Assembly: GCF_036417845.1 (NCBI RefSeq)
Contig: NC_089994.1
Location: 15,952,001-16,016,000 of the forward strand
Reading direction: 5' to 3'
DNA length: 64,000 bases
Origin: Apteryx mantelli
Lineage: Eukaryota > Chordata > Aves > Apterygiformes > Apterygidae
Shown here: positions 24,901 to 32,640 of the stretch, piece after piece
Layout of the letters: every line of letters begins with the position of its first letter
Position numbering within the stretch: the stretch's first letter is position 1
Notes under the pieces: model-generated
The model's database searches: none
What the model was told of the DNA's origin: nothing
What the model saw: only the letters and a program-made list of their open reading frames with translations
Made by a program: the position numbers and the translations under genes

Positions 24901-27900
24901 TTTGATAACTGTTCCAAAGCATGCTCTCATTTAAATATTCCTGTGTGGTTCTCTTCTAGATCAGTGTAGAGAGAGGAATGTCTTGGGAGGAAGCAACTAA
25001 GATCTGGGCAGAACAGACAGGACCAGATGATGGATTTTATTTATCACTACAGGTAACGTTTCTGTACATCTCTTAGAGTATGTTCAGTTAACTTGTTTTA
25101 GGGCTGTCCAAATAAGCTGTATCCTCTGAAAAATGTAACATAGAAATTAAAATCATTGTTCAGTTTTGTAAAAATGCTTTCGATCTTATTTTAGGATTAA
25201 TGTTAATTTTGTTTCCAACTCTTAGTATGAAGCTCTTAATTTTTAATTGCTCAGAATTTGCTGATGGAACTGTGAGCCTAAATGAATAGCTTTTATTTAA
25301 ACATGCATCAAGACAGCAGTTGCTTTCATTATAAGGGAAACTCGAGATGCTGGTGGAGATTAGTGGTACTGTCTTCTAAAGCTATTCTCACTACAATTTC
25401 TTTTATTATTTATACACATGCACCATTAATCTATAAAGAACACAGTACAGAATCATTTAAGGAAGATACTGTCAGCATGTTTAAACTTAATTTCTTGGAT
25501 TTTTTTTTTCCAGATAAGAAATAATAAGAAAACTGCTATTCTAGTAAAAGAAGTGAATCCTAAAAAGAAGCTTTTTTTAGTGTACAGACCAAATACAGGG
25601 AAACAACTCAAATTAGAAACATGTGCAGACCTGAAAAAGAAATATAAGAAGGTAATCTTTAAAATTATGCTAGTTTTAAATTTAGAAGAAAATGAAATTA
25701 AATGTATGGATTTTCAGGGTCTAGCAAGGGAAAGCCAAACTTCTGTAAGATGTGCAAGCAAGCTCTTAAAGCAGTGATGTACAGTGTATTCTAAGCAACA
25801 ATTCTGAAGGCTTAGCTGCTTGCTGCTAGTGTTTTCTGGAATACTGCAGTGGATTATTTTGTTTAGAGGCTGGTAATATGCCCAATATTGCTGTTAAAAC
25901 AACTTAATGTTGTTGAATTCATAAAAACTTGACAAAGAACTCTGAGATCAGGTTGATTACTGGAAAAGTTCTGAGATTCTGATGATGTTGTTGAGGTTCT
26001 GCTCTGTTCAAGCATTTTGCTCGTCCTTAGCTGAGATTCCATTTCTGTTGGATAGCCTGAAATTATATATCTTATAGTAATGACCAAATTGTGGGGGGTG
26101 AGGGGGATGTTGTTTGGTTTTTTGCTATGCAAGTCTTGATGTGTTGTTTTTTGTCACACACCCCCATTCTTCCTCCCTCCCCATCCTCCCCCCCCCCCAA
26201 AAAAAAAAAAAAACTCACCAACAACAAAACAAAACTTTTTCAGGTACCTTCTGAAGATGCTCTGCCACACTGGTTAGAGCAGTACAATTCTTCTGCGGAT
26301 ACCTGCACCCATGCTTATTGGTAAGTATTTGTATCCACACAGGTGCTTTAAAACAGTTTAGGTAAACAGTTTAATTTATCATTTCTGTCTGTTTTCTATA
26401 AGTCCTGTGAAATCTCATATTTCTCACTTAAGAAAAGTTAAGTCCCATGATCAGTCAAACAAGTAAGCCCCATCCTTTGCATGGAAACATTAAGCTATGC
26501 ACTTGCTCTTAAAGTTCTAATATATTATGAGTTCTGATGTTTAAATTTCACTCCAGTAGAAGTATAGTGATCCAGGAGTAGCTTGTGCTTTGGTAACTGG
26601 CTTGATTGATCTGTTTTTGTGGTAGCATAGTTGAGCTATTATTTGAGGAAAAAATAGTTATGCTTAAGCTTCATGCAGAGATCAGATGTTCAGAAACAGG
26701 TGCTCTTGCACTGCCTCTCCTAAGTGTCTCTGAAAACTCAGCAGCTGGTGTCTTACTTCCTGAGGAACAGCCCAACTGGTTGAAATTTCAAGTTAGTACC
26801 AGAGTGAAATTTACTGATCAGACAGTCTCTGTTACATAAGAAACTGGTGAGGTTTTCAGATGACTTAAACCAGTGGTATCTTTGGCTTAGAGTTCTGTCT
26901 CTTCATTTTGAAGATGTGATCCTAAGTAGGCTAACACTTCTCTAAAGCTTTCACATTAGAGAGGTATTTTGTGGCTGTGGATAAAGTACCTTCACCTTAT
27001 TGTGTACTTGGAGCACTCAGTCTGGACTCTATTGAATACTTGTGAAATAACTTTGTCTCATTTTAAACTGAACTAGATACCTTTTGTCTGCAGCGTTCTT
27101 CTGACCTTCTCTTTTTCTTTTTTCTCCTCCTCTAGGAGAGGCAATTGTAAGAAGGCAGGCTTGGGGTTAGTTTGTGAAGTGGGACTCCGCTGTCGAACTT
27201 ACTATGTCTTGTGTGGTTCAGTATTGAGCGTCTGGACAAAAGTAGAAGGCGTTCTAGCCTCTGTCAGTGGTACAAATGTGAAAATGCAAATAGTTCGTCT
27301 AAGAACAGAAGATGGGCAGAGGATCGTAGGTAAGTGGCTTGTCTGCTCCTTCAATTCCAATAGGGGTGGAAGGGAGTTGTAACTTGCAAGTCATTCCATG
27401 TTGAGTCTTGTGTAGGAGACTCTATGCTTAGGAGAGAAAAGGTTTGTCTGTGTGTGTATGTTTTGGGGGGAGGGCAGGAGTACAAATGTTAAAATCTCTA
27501 TTTGTAGTGCAAACATTTTTTAGAGTCAGGTTAAAGAAGGAAGAATCTCCTTCAGCCAGGCTTTGGAATGCTTGTTCTCTCATCTCATATTCAAGTTGTA
27601 TTCAAGTCATACTTAGCCTATTCCAGACAAGCTACCTTTGAAACCAGAAGGACTCTCACTGTTTCTCACTTTTGGCAAAGAATAGTAAGCCCTTAAAATG
27701 CTCACCTTAATGTTTTTTAAGCTATTGAAAGTCACATGTAGCCACTAATCTAGAATAATTTAGAGATTATTACATCCGTCCTTGCTTTTCTACTGGAAAA
27801 AATGTTTTTAAACATGTAATCTTGTCATGTGTAGGGTCATGGCAGCTCCTACTCCAGTGTCATCAGGATGCTGAAACAAGGTGTTTCAGGGTCTCTTCCT

Positions 27901-28390
27901 CCCTACCTGTAAACTTTTATGCTCTTGTAACTTCTGTCAAATTAGAAAAGCAAAAAATAGCTGACTTCTGGTCTTAATGTTGCAGTAGGTAACACAAGAA
28001 TAAAACAGTCTTTGAGAGAAAATTACAACTTCTTTCTGCTACTTCATGACCTAAAGAATCTAATGACTTGTGAAGATAAATCTCTTATTTAGAAGCAGAA
28101 TTTGTAGTTGTGCTTGATTAGACTTGTCATGGAAATTGTCAGTATTGACTATTGTATAAATTAAATGCCGGAATCATCAGCCTGAGGTTTTAATAAACAA
28201 ATTGTTTGCATGCTTATGAAACACAACTGATTTGTTGCTGTTTTCAGGTTTGATCATTCCTGCAAATTGTGTATCGCCCCTCGTAAACCTCCTGTCAACG
28301 TCAGACCAGTCTCAACAGCTTGCAGTACAACAGCAGCAGATATGGCAGCAGCATCACCCACAAAGTATCACTAATTTCAACAATGCATAA
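3807..28390 (+). CDS. SBNO1: SBNO1, strawberry notch homologue 1 (32 coding exons)
   Basis: Nuclear SF2-type DExD/H helicase-like protein of the strawberry notch family. The family is linked to Notch, EGFR and Hippo/Wnt transcriptional control in animals, but its biochemical activity is poorly defined. Coding exons: 3807-3938, 4538-4642, 5546-5855, 7606-7650, 8032-8132, 9347-9443, 10581-10741, 11831-11964, 12113-12203, 13151-13312, 13497-13632, 13708-13813, 15075-15228, 16531-16713, 16935-17032, 17751-17902, 18545-18742, 19036-19206, 19292-19461, 20467-20598, 21888-22023, 22461-22573, 22682-22753, 23258-23357, 24084-24158, 24425-24571, 24651-24745, 24960-25052, 25514-25651, 26244-26320, 27136-27329, 28248-28390. 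All junctions keep one frame. The total is 4221 nt, or 1406 residues, and 1391 without the 45-nt fourth exon; human SBNO1 is about 1393 as I recall. In order: Ser/Thr-rich N-terminus, Walker [12 protein letters not shown] (334-344), DECH (450-453), SAT (489-491), acidic and Lys-rich linker (about 735-810), motif [13 protein letters not shown] (989-999), Gln-rich C-terminus. No frameshift or premature stop was seen. Confidence 0.97.
4538..4642 (+). CDS. SBNO1: SBNO1 coding exon 2
   Basis: TCTGCAG acceptor and CGG|GTAAGA donor, phase 0 at both ends, residues 45-79. It includes the motif VKQEPET, which resembles a sumoylation consensus (psi-K-x-E). That reading is an inference. Confidence 0.93.
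4930..5046 (+). mobile_element. CR1 LINE 3' fragment, sense orientation
   Basis: The sequence CTGCTTGAGCAGGGGCGTTG, then GACTAGGTGATCTCTAGAAG, then TCCCTTCCAACCTCAACTG is the typical avian CR1 3' end. It is 5'-truncated, lies in SBNO1 intron 2, and has no coding capacity. Confidence 0.88.
5546..5855 (+). CDS. SBNO1: SBNO1 coding exon 3, Thr-rich region
   Basis: Residues 80-182 of a low-complexity, Thr/Val/Pro-rich regulatory region, ending with the conserved [18 protein letters not shown] segment. The donor AA|GTGAGT leaves phase 1, which can be joined either to the 45-nt exon at 7606 or directly to 8032. Confidence 0.94.
7606..7650 (+). CDS. SBNO1: SBNO1 45-nt cassette exon (coding exon 4)
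   Basis: A 45-nt exon with a strong pyrimidine-rich acceptor (TTTTTTTACAG) and a strong donor (CAG|GTAAGT), phase 1 on both sides. It adds 15 residues ([15 protein letters not shown]) without changing the frame. Skipping it joins GCA-A to CC-GAT and gives the Thr-Asp that I recall in the canonical human protein, so this is most likely an alternatively spliced cassette exon. Confidence 0.7.
8032..8132 (+). CDS. SBNO1: SBNO1 coding exon 5
   Basis: Residues 198-231, including [14 protein letters not shown], matching the conserved human [14 protein letters not shown]. Acceptor TTTTATAG, donor ATG|GTAAGA, ends in phase 0. Confidence 0.92.
9347..9443 (+). CDS. SBNO1: SBNO1 coding exon 6, acidic patch
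   Basis: Residues 232-263. A Glu/Asp run ([12 protein letters not shown]) is followed by [14 protein letters not shown], a conserved entry to the helicase-like region. It ends in phase 1 at T|GTATGA. Confidence 0.93.
10581..10741 (+). CDS. SBNO1: SBNO1 coding exon 7
   Basis: Residues 264-317, beginning [16 protein letters not shown] and ending [13 protein letters not shown]. The Gln-containing [11 protein letters not shown] segment precedes Walker A and resembles a Q-motif-like position (inference). The acceptor sits after a C-rich tract. Confidence 0.94.
10870..11765 (+). mobile_element. Ancient CR1/L3-like LINE 3' remnant
   Basis: Degraded reverse-transcriptase C-terminal coding in broken frames on the + strand: DKCEVIHLG near 10900, [16 protein letters not shown] at about 11250-11300, [18 protein letters not shown] at about 11480-11530. 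The 3' tail, with GGCTAAGTGGACAACTGGTC near 11714, matches the old amniote LINE tail 'ctagatggaccattggtctga' as I recall it. Several stops and frameshifts make it inactive. It lies in SBNO1 intron 7. Family assignment is by recognition, so the exact subfamily is open. Confidence 0.7.
11831..11964 (+). CDS. SBNO1: SBNO1 coding exon 8, Walker A
   Basis: Residues 318-361. It carries [11 protein letters not shown], the P-loop expected to bind the phosphates of a nucleotide, with the catalytic-type Lys at 341. Donor TG|GTAAGT, phase 2. Confidence 0.96.
12113..12203 (+). CDS. SBNO1: SBNO1 coding exon 9
   Basis: Residues 362-392, [20 protein letters not shown] and onward, corresponding to the motif Ia area of the first RecA-like lobe. 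Phase 2 in, phase 0 out (AAG|GTGTGG). Confidence 0.94.
13151..13312 (+). CDS. SBNO1: SBNO1 coding exon 10
   Basis: Residues 393-446, including the conserved [15 protein letters not shown] and [10 protein letters not shown]. The acceptor is U2-type (TTTATTGCAG). The donor GTATCCTTT is U12-type, so this exon is joined to the DECH exon by the minor spliceosome. Confidence 0.95.
13313..13496 (+). other. SBNO1: U12-type intron of SBNO1 (184 nt)
   Basis: The 5' splice site reads GTATCCTTT, an exact match to the U12 GT-AG consensus. TTCCTTAAT at 13478-13486 matches the U12 branch-site consensus TTCCTTRAY, with the branch A about 11-12 nt before the AG at 13495-13496. No strong U2 polypyrimidine tract precedes the acceptor. 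The exon junction GV|IVFDECH falls just before the DECH box. Confidence 0.88.
13497..13632 (+). CDS. SBNO1: SBNO1 coding exon 11, DECH box
   Basis: Residues 447-491. [11 protein letters not shown] carries the Walker B / motif II DECH (450-453), and VVYASAT ends with motif III SAT. The true acceptor is ...GGTTCAG|ATTGTA. An earlier AG at 13489-13490 would add six in-frame bases if used. Confidence 0.96.
13633..13707 (+). other. SBNO1: 75-nt stop-free intron 11 of SBNO1
   Basis: Donor AG|GTATGT, acceptor CTCTTAG|G. The length is 75 nt (25 codons) and it has no stop in the reading frame, so reading passes straight from exon 11 through it into exon 12. Retention would insert a largely hydrophobic 25-residue block just after the SAT motif. 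Confidence 0.85.
13708..13813 (+). CDS. SBNO1: SBNO1 coding exon 12
   Basis: Residues 492-526: [20 protein letters not shown], then [16 protein letters not shown], almost invariant against my recollection of human SBNO1. Phase 1 in, phase 2 out. Confidence 0.95.
15075..15228 (+). CDS. SBNO1: SBNO1 coding exon 13
   Basis: Residues 527-578: [20 protein letters not shown], then [19 protein letters not shown]. Acceptor TTATTTTAG, donor CTG|GTAAGA. Confidence 0.95.
16531..16713 (+). CDS. SBNO1: SBNO1 coding exon 14
   Basis: Residues 579-639: [20 protein letters not shown], then [20 protein letters not shown]. Strong acceptor and donor, phase 0 at both ends. Confidence 0.95.
16935..17032 (+). CDS. 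SBNO1: SBNO1 coding exon 15
   Basis: Residues 640-671: [20 protein letters not shown] and [25 protein letters not shown] starts the second helicase-like lobe. Phase 2 out. Confidence 0.95.
17751..17902 (+). CDS. SBNO1: SBNO1 coding exon 16
   Basis: Residues 672-722, including [18 protein letters not shown] and the basic KENKIKKRK, a likely nuclear localisation signal together with the next exon. Confidence 0.94.
18545..18742 (+). CDS. SBNO1: SBNO1 coding exon 17, acidic linker
   Basis: Residues 723-788. The basic [13 protein letters not shown] is followed by a Ser/Glu/Asp-rich acidic region containing GDDDDFNPF. The acceptor is unusual: the pyrimidine tract ends about 20 nt before the AG and a G-rich stretch lies between. 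The frame and homology support the junction. Confidence 0.92.
19036..19206 (+). CDS. SBNO1: SBNO1 coding exon 18, Lys-rich linker
   Basis: Residues 789-845: [20 protein letters not shown], a strongly basic candidate nuclear localisation signal, then [20 protein letters not shown] and a Ser/Thr-rich tail. It is followed by an intron of only 85 nt. Confidence 0.94.
19292..19461 (+). CDS. SBNO1: SBNO1 coding exon 19
   Basis: Residues 846-902. The helical segment [20 protein letters not shown] runs into [20 protein letters not shown]. Donor GAG|GTGGGT, phase 0. Confidence 0.94.
20467..20598 (+). CDS. SBNO1: SBNO1 coding exon 20
   Basis: Residues 903-946: [20 protein letters not shown], then [20 protein letters not shown]. 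Acceptor CTTTGAAG, donor AAG|GTAATT. Confidence 0.94.
21888..22023 (+). CDS. SBNO1: SBNO1 coding exon 21, helicase motif V region
   Basis: Residues 947-991: [20 protein letters not shown], then [16 protein letters not shown]. This corresponds to the motif V and early motif VI area of lobe 2. Phase 1 out. Confidence 0.95.
22461..22573 (+). CDS. SBNO1: SBNO1 coding exon 22, motif VI
   Basis: Residues 992-1029. GRTHRSNQ completes motif VI with the exon before. The Arg residues are the likely arginine fingers (inference from the SF2 family). [20 protein letters not shown] follows. Confidence 0.95.
22682..22753 (+). CDS. SBNO1: SBNO1 coding exon 23
   Basis: Residues 1030-1053: [20 protein letters not shown], then FDNK. 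The preceding intron is only 108 nt. Confidence 0.95.
23258..23357 (+). CDS. SBNO1: SBNO1 coding exon 24
   Basis: Residues 1054-1086: [20 protein letters not shown], then [13 protein letters not shown]. Phase 1 out. Confidence 0.95.
24084..24158 (+). CDS. SBNO1: SBNO1 coding exon 25
   Basis: Residues 1087-1111: [20 protein letters not shown] and onward. The true acceptor TTTTCTTAG follows a T-rich tract. A stronger-looking decoy acceptor lies 43 nt upstream at 24039-24040. Confidence 0.93.
24425..24571 (+). CDS. SBNO1: SBNO1 coding exon 26
   Basis: Residues 1112-1160: [20 protein letters not shown], then [20 protein letters not shown]. The following intron is 79 nt. Confidence 0.95.
24651..24745 (+). 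CDS. SBNO1: SBNO1 coding exon 27
   Basis: Residues 1161-1192: [20 protein letters not shown], then [12 protein letters not shown]. Phase 1 in, phase 0 out. Confidence 0.95.
24960..25052 (+). CDS. SBNO1: SBNO1 coding exon 28
   Basis: Residues 1193-1223: [20 protein letters not shown], then [11 protein letters not shown]. Phase 0 at both ends. Confidence 0.95.
25514..25651 (+). CDS. SBNO1: SBNO1 coding exon 29
   Basis: Residues 1224-1269: [20 protein letters not shown], then [15 protein letters not shown] and DLKKKYKK. Strong polypyrimidine acceptor, donor AAG|GTAATC. Confidence 0.95.
26244..26320 (+). CDS. SBNO1: SBNO1 coding exon 30
   Basis: Residues 1270-1294: [20 protein letters not shown], then CTHAY. 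A C(10)A(13) homopolymer junction lies just upstream, at about 26189-26212, and may make this intron prone to assembly or read errors. Confidence 0.94.
27136..27329 (+). CDS. SBNO1: SBNO1 coding exon 31
   Basis: Residues 1295-1359: a Cys-containing C-terminal segment with [20 protein letters not shown], then [20 protein letters not shown]. Phase 2 in, phase 1 out. Confidence 0.95.
28248..28390 (+). CDS. SBNO1: SBNO1 last coding exon 32
   Basis: Residues 1360-1406 and a TAA stop at 28388. [20 protein letters not shown] is followed by a Gln/His-rich tail ([12 protein letters not shown]) and ends in NNA. Confidence 0.96.
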
Positions 28391-29660
28391 GAGGACATAC
28401 TACAGGTGTTGACTTTGGTGTTTGAGGAAAAGGCTGTAAAAGCATATCACTTGCATAAAAATCAGGGACAGATTCCAAAGAAATATAACTTTTTCAGTTC
28501 AGTTGTGTGCTCTCAAATACTTTGGGAATAAAGAGATCTAAAAAGGTTGGTAGAACTGAAAGCCAGCAGTTGTTTATGGTGGTGCATCTGTCTTTCCTTA
28601 TGCTCTCTGTAGTGCTTCCTGTTTGCTTTTACTTTTGGCCTTTTAAGCTACAAACCACAATTTGTTTGAAAATGCTTGAAAATCCCCAAGCAGGCTTTAT
28701 TTTTCTCTTGTCATACAGTGCTCAGGGTTTAACGCAGTGCATCAATGCCATTGCTGTGGGAGATATCCTTGAATGCATGTATTGAGTATATATATAGAAA
28801 ATATATATTGGGTTTTTCTCTTCAATTTATAAGTTTATAAAAGCATGAAACCTAGAGGTTGCACATCATGCATTCAGGTTCCTTCCCAGTTTCTGTTTGA
28901 CAGTGCATGTCTTTGGAAACGGGCATGGACAGGATAAACACACGACAGGAATTCAGAGAGAAACACAATCTTAGTTGTACAGCATTGGTTATTGCATTTT
29001 TATAGTGTTTATACCCAGGTGTTGCATTTTTTTCTGGTTCTCTCCTGGGGGTTATATATTTGAGTCTACAACATGTTCTTTTTGTGATAAACATCTTAAA
29101 TTAAAATTAGTTCATTTTTTAATGTATTAATGGTATTCCTGATGTGTACTGCAAAGATGGCTGGATGCCTGTTTTCCTTAAATTGAAGCATTTCCTTAAT
29201 CTGAGGTGGTTATGGAAACTTAAGTGCAAATTCACTTCCATCTCGCATACAATCTTATATTTTTTACTTCATTAATGTAATTTAATTTGTCACTTGTAAG
29301 ATGAAACCTTACTTGAGCTGTAAATTAGAGAATGGGAAACACTTGAGGGTTCCGCTGTATGTGCTGTTTCTGTTACCCAGTAACTTGAATACTGTTTAAT
29401 ATGTTGTAAGACATTGTAGAGTTTATCTGGAGCTGTTTAAAAGAAATTGTAATGTACAAATGTGAATAGTCACTTATCTATAATATGGGTAAGTTTTGTT
29501 TTGCCTATAATAGTAGATGTTTATAAGAAAGTGAAGGACAATGTTTGTCATTTCTTGCTTGCACAGGTTGCACTATTGAAAAATTGAGATTGTATAAACC
29601 TGTCCAAAAAACTACAAGATAACAATCTTGTAGATGTCAAATAAAAGTTATTGTACTAAC
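28391..29660 (+). other. SBNO1: SBNO1 3' UTR, proximal
   Basis: AT-rich sequence after the stop codon with no continuing gene. AATAAA at 28527-28532 and AATAAA at 29640-29645 are candidate poly(A) signals. The second is followed by T/G-rich sequence of the kind expected downstream of a cleavage site. The exact end is inferred. Confidence 0.6.
29640..29645 (+). terminator. SBNO1: Candidate SBNO1 poly(A) signal
   Basis: Canonical AATAAA hexamer about 1.25 kb after the stop codon, followed within 40 nt by GTTATTGTAC and GTCTTGTTT, a plausible GU-rich element. Confidence 0.5.
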
Positions 29661-31586
29661 AAGAAGTGGAGTCTTGTTTAGGCAATCACTGTATTCCAAA
29701 AAAACTAACAAGTTTGTACAATTGGAATTCAACAGGACTTGGCATGTTCCAGTCTGCTTTAACCAGGCTTCTGTCTCGCAGTCCAAGTACTTCAACTGGT
29801 TAATGAGGCAAGGAATAAACTGTGTTAAACCTTGATGCATATGTTAAGTAAGATTCTCCTGTCAGACTCGGTGCAATAATCCATTGCAGCACGTGTCACT
29901 TCTGTAAACATTCAGTGAGCCAGATTCAAGTGTCAGAGAGCTTTTCCATGAGTAACTGGGGCCAGAAGTTCCATGACTTCAGGCTGGAGTGAGCTCCACT
30001 GCATAGATTATTTTGCCTGTAGGTTGGTTAACGCTGCCTGTGCCAGCACTCTAGGGCAATAACAGAGCTCGGGGTTGTGGGGGAAGGAAGTCTGCCTGCT
30101 TTCCTCGACTCGGCAGTCTGAAATGGTCAAGGGGACGATGTTTCCCCACACACACACACTTATGACTAAATGGAAATACAGTTCCAGAATAAGCTGGCAT
30201 GCTTGCTATTGCTGTAGCGGCTGCTGTAGTTCTGGATAGTACTTGTGATGCAGGTGGTAGGTGTCTTGTCTGTCTCCTTTCTTTCTCCTCCTTCTTTTAA
30301 TAATTCTCTGGTAGTAAAGGGAGGCTCACCTGAATGCTGTGTGATATCAGTAGGAGCTGACCTACACCATGGAAGAGCGTAGACCCGAAACAGTGTGTGG
30401 GTGAGGATACTCCTGTGTTGTGCCCACCATTGGGGATTATTTGGCATCTGGACCGGGAAAAGTAAGGAGATTTTAAGAAGTACCTTGGCAGGTTACTGTT
30501 GCAACAGATTGTGCACTAGCTTACTAGTAACAGCAAGCTATGTTGATGATCTTCATTCTTTTTTTAAATGAGCATAGAAACTTCTACCCTCAGACTGTAA
30601 TGTAGTGTGTTGGACCTTAATCTTCAGTAAATTGGTTCTAGTAGTAGTAGACTCGCAAATAGTAATTTTGCAGCAAGTGGCTATTTCAATATACTTCAGT
30701 TCCAAAGTGCTCTTCTCAGCCTATTGCGCTAACTTTGCGTTGAGCAAATATTCAATATTCTCTGTACTGGTAACCAAACCACACCTCTTTTTCAAGGGGC
30801 TTGTAGTGCATACTGTTCATTCAAACCCTTTTCACTTCCCATGGACTTGTTGTGTTCCCTGGGGAGGGGGAATCCTCATCATTAGAGCGAAGAGCTGCAG
30901 AAATTGTTCCTATTCTGGTACTGAGTCCGCCCACTTGCTCTCCTTTGCCTCTTCCCTCCCACTTGCCACTGTCAATGTCTTGGCGTCGTCATTCATTTAC
31001 TAACCAGTCTGCATCCATGGCTCCAGAGAGTTCTAACACCTTAAAGGTTTTCATCAAAAAAAATTAGTCTTCATGTTTTGTTGCTTAAAAATGATGACTT
31101 TTTTTTTCTTCCTTAAACCTTGACATTATAGCATTTTGTTTCCTTGGAGGCATTAGTGCTGCTCACTTTGCATGCAAGAATTGCAACTGCAATTTTGTTT
31201 AGGTAGTTTTTCTTCGTTAGCTGCTGGAAGTGATGATAACTGATAAAATCTGGGGGAGAAAAGAACTAAGGACTACAAATAAAACTATGGACAGGATAAG
31301 GAACAACTACTTGGTATGTTCTTGGAGCACAGCCTATAATTTAAATATTCTTGCACAGAGGAAAAAGGAGACCAATTGTCATAACTTACCAGGCTAGGCA
31401 AGAGTGATCACCGTCCCTGGTTTTGTCTCTTGTGGGACGCTGACCTGCTTCAACAAATTGCCATCTGAAGTAGATGCAAAATTAAAAGAGAGAGGTCTCT
31501 GGTAACATGGCCAAAGCTAAATGCGTAATGCTGGTAGTAATTTCTGTGCTGCGGGAATCCTGGAAGCCTGCTGTAGAAGGGAAAGA

Positions 31587-31634
<48 letters not shown>

Positions 31635-32640
31635 ATACATAGTATATATATTATATATATGTTAATTAAGTTGACTTGGGAATTGAGGGAAGAGAAATTT
31701 GGGGTTTTTTTAAGCTGGTCAAGAGTCTGAACTTTGACCTGTTAACTAGTTTCAATTCCATGCTTAAGATATGCCTGAAGAGCAAATGCAATTGTAGCTC
31801 ACTTAAAAACCTGGTCTGCACAGCAAATCTTCAATTTTTTTTTTCCAATCACTGTGTGATGTTAGCAGCACACCTCTCATAAGGACCGATAAGTTCCCCA
31901 AAGATGCTGTTGTGTCAGTGTGTGGAAGTATTTTCTTTGTAAATGAAGAAAATTCTGCAACCTGTAAACATTTGTCAATTGAATTATCAACGGTTTTTGT
32001 ATTTTTCTTTTGCATTTGGAATAAGTTTTGTTCAGATCCCATCACTGTCTGTACATATATAGAAAGAATATCTATGTATATAGAGATGTTAAAGGCTACT
32101 GAATTATTGAATGTAAATAACTTGTTTTTCTTTGTGTTTTTTTTGTTCATGACCTTCCCAAGATGTATTCCTATTTTCTCAACTTTCTATACTGGCAGTT
32201 TGTGTGTTCTTCGAAATATATATAGCATATATAAAACTTCCAAGGGATGTCTGCGTACATTGTAGATGTTATATGTTGTCATCATTTTTTTCAGAATTAC
32301 CAGTTGTCTGTCTTCCATGATTGTTTTGATGCCCTGTGTTTTTATTCTGTATTTTTAACGTATAATGCATTTTGTTGAGAGAAATGGGTTCCTGATGTGT
32401 TTCAGTGACTGGTACTATTCACTTCTCAGTGCCTGTATCAGAGGGAAACAAATATTCAAATGTTCATACTGGTTTTCTTTAGTCTTTTCAGTGCATTTCA
32501 GATCTTAAGGTTAATCCTAGAAAAATTCCAGTTTTCTGCCACTTAGTAGTATCTCCAACAGCGTATTTAATGAGCTCCTACAACAAGACTTTGTTACAGA
32601 GAGCAAGAGTCCTAAAATGGAATAAATGGACAAGCGCCCT
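29661..32640 (+). other. AT-rich downstream tract, possible extended SBNO1 3' UTR
   Basis: No coding exon is recognisable. The stretch holds a (TA)n microsatellite, two Pumilio-type TGTANATA elements at 32050 and 32112, and AATAAA at 32621-32626. Composition turns abruptly GC-rich just after that signal. This fits a long alternative 3' UTR, but transcription here is inferred only. Confidence 0.35.
31589..31658. repeat. (TA)n microsatellite
   Basis: About 18 uninterrupted AT dinucleotides followed by interrupted TATG/TATA units. It is likely polymorphic and prone to cruciform formation. Confidence 0.95.

Noticed and set aside
31521-31730. Open frame with Tyr-Ile repeats
   Set aside because: Translation of the (TA)n microsatellite.
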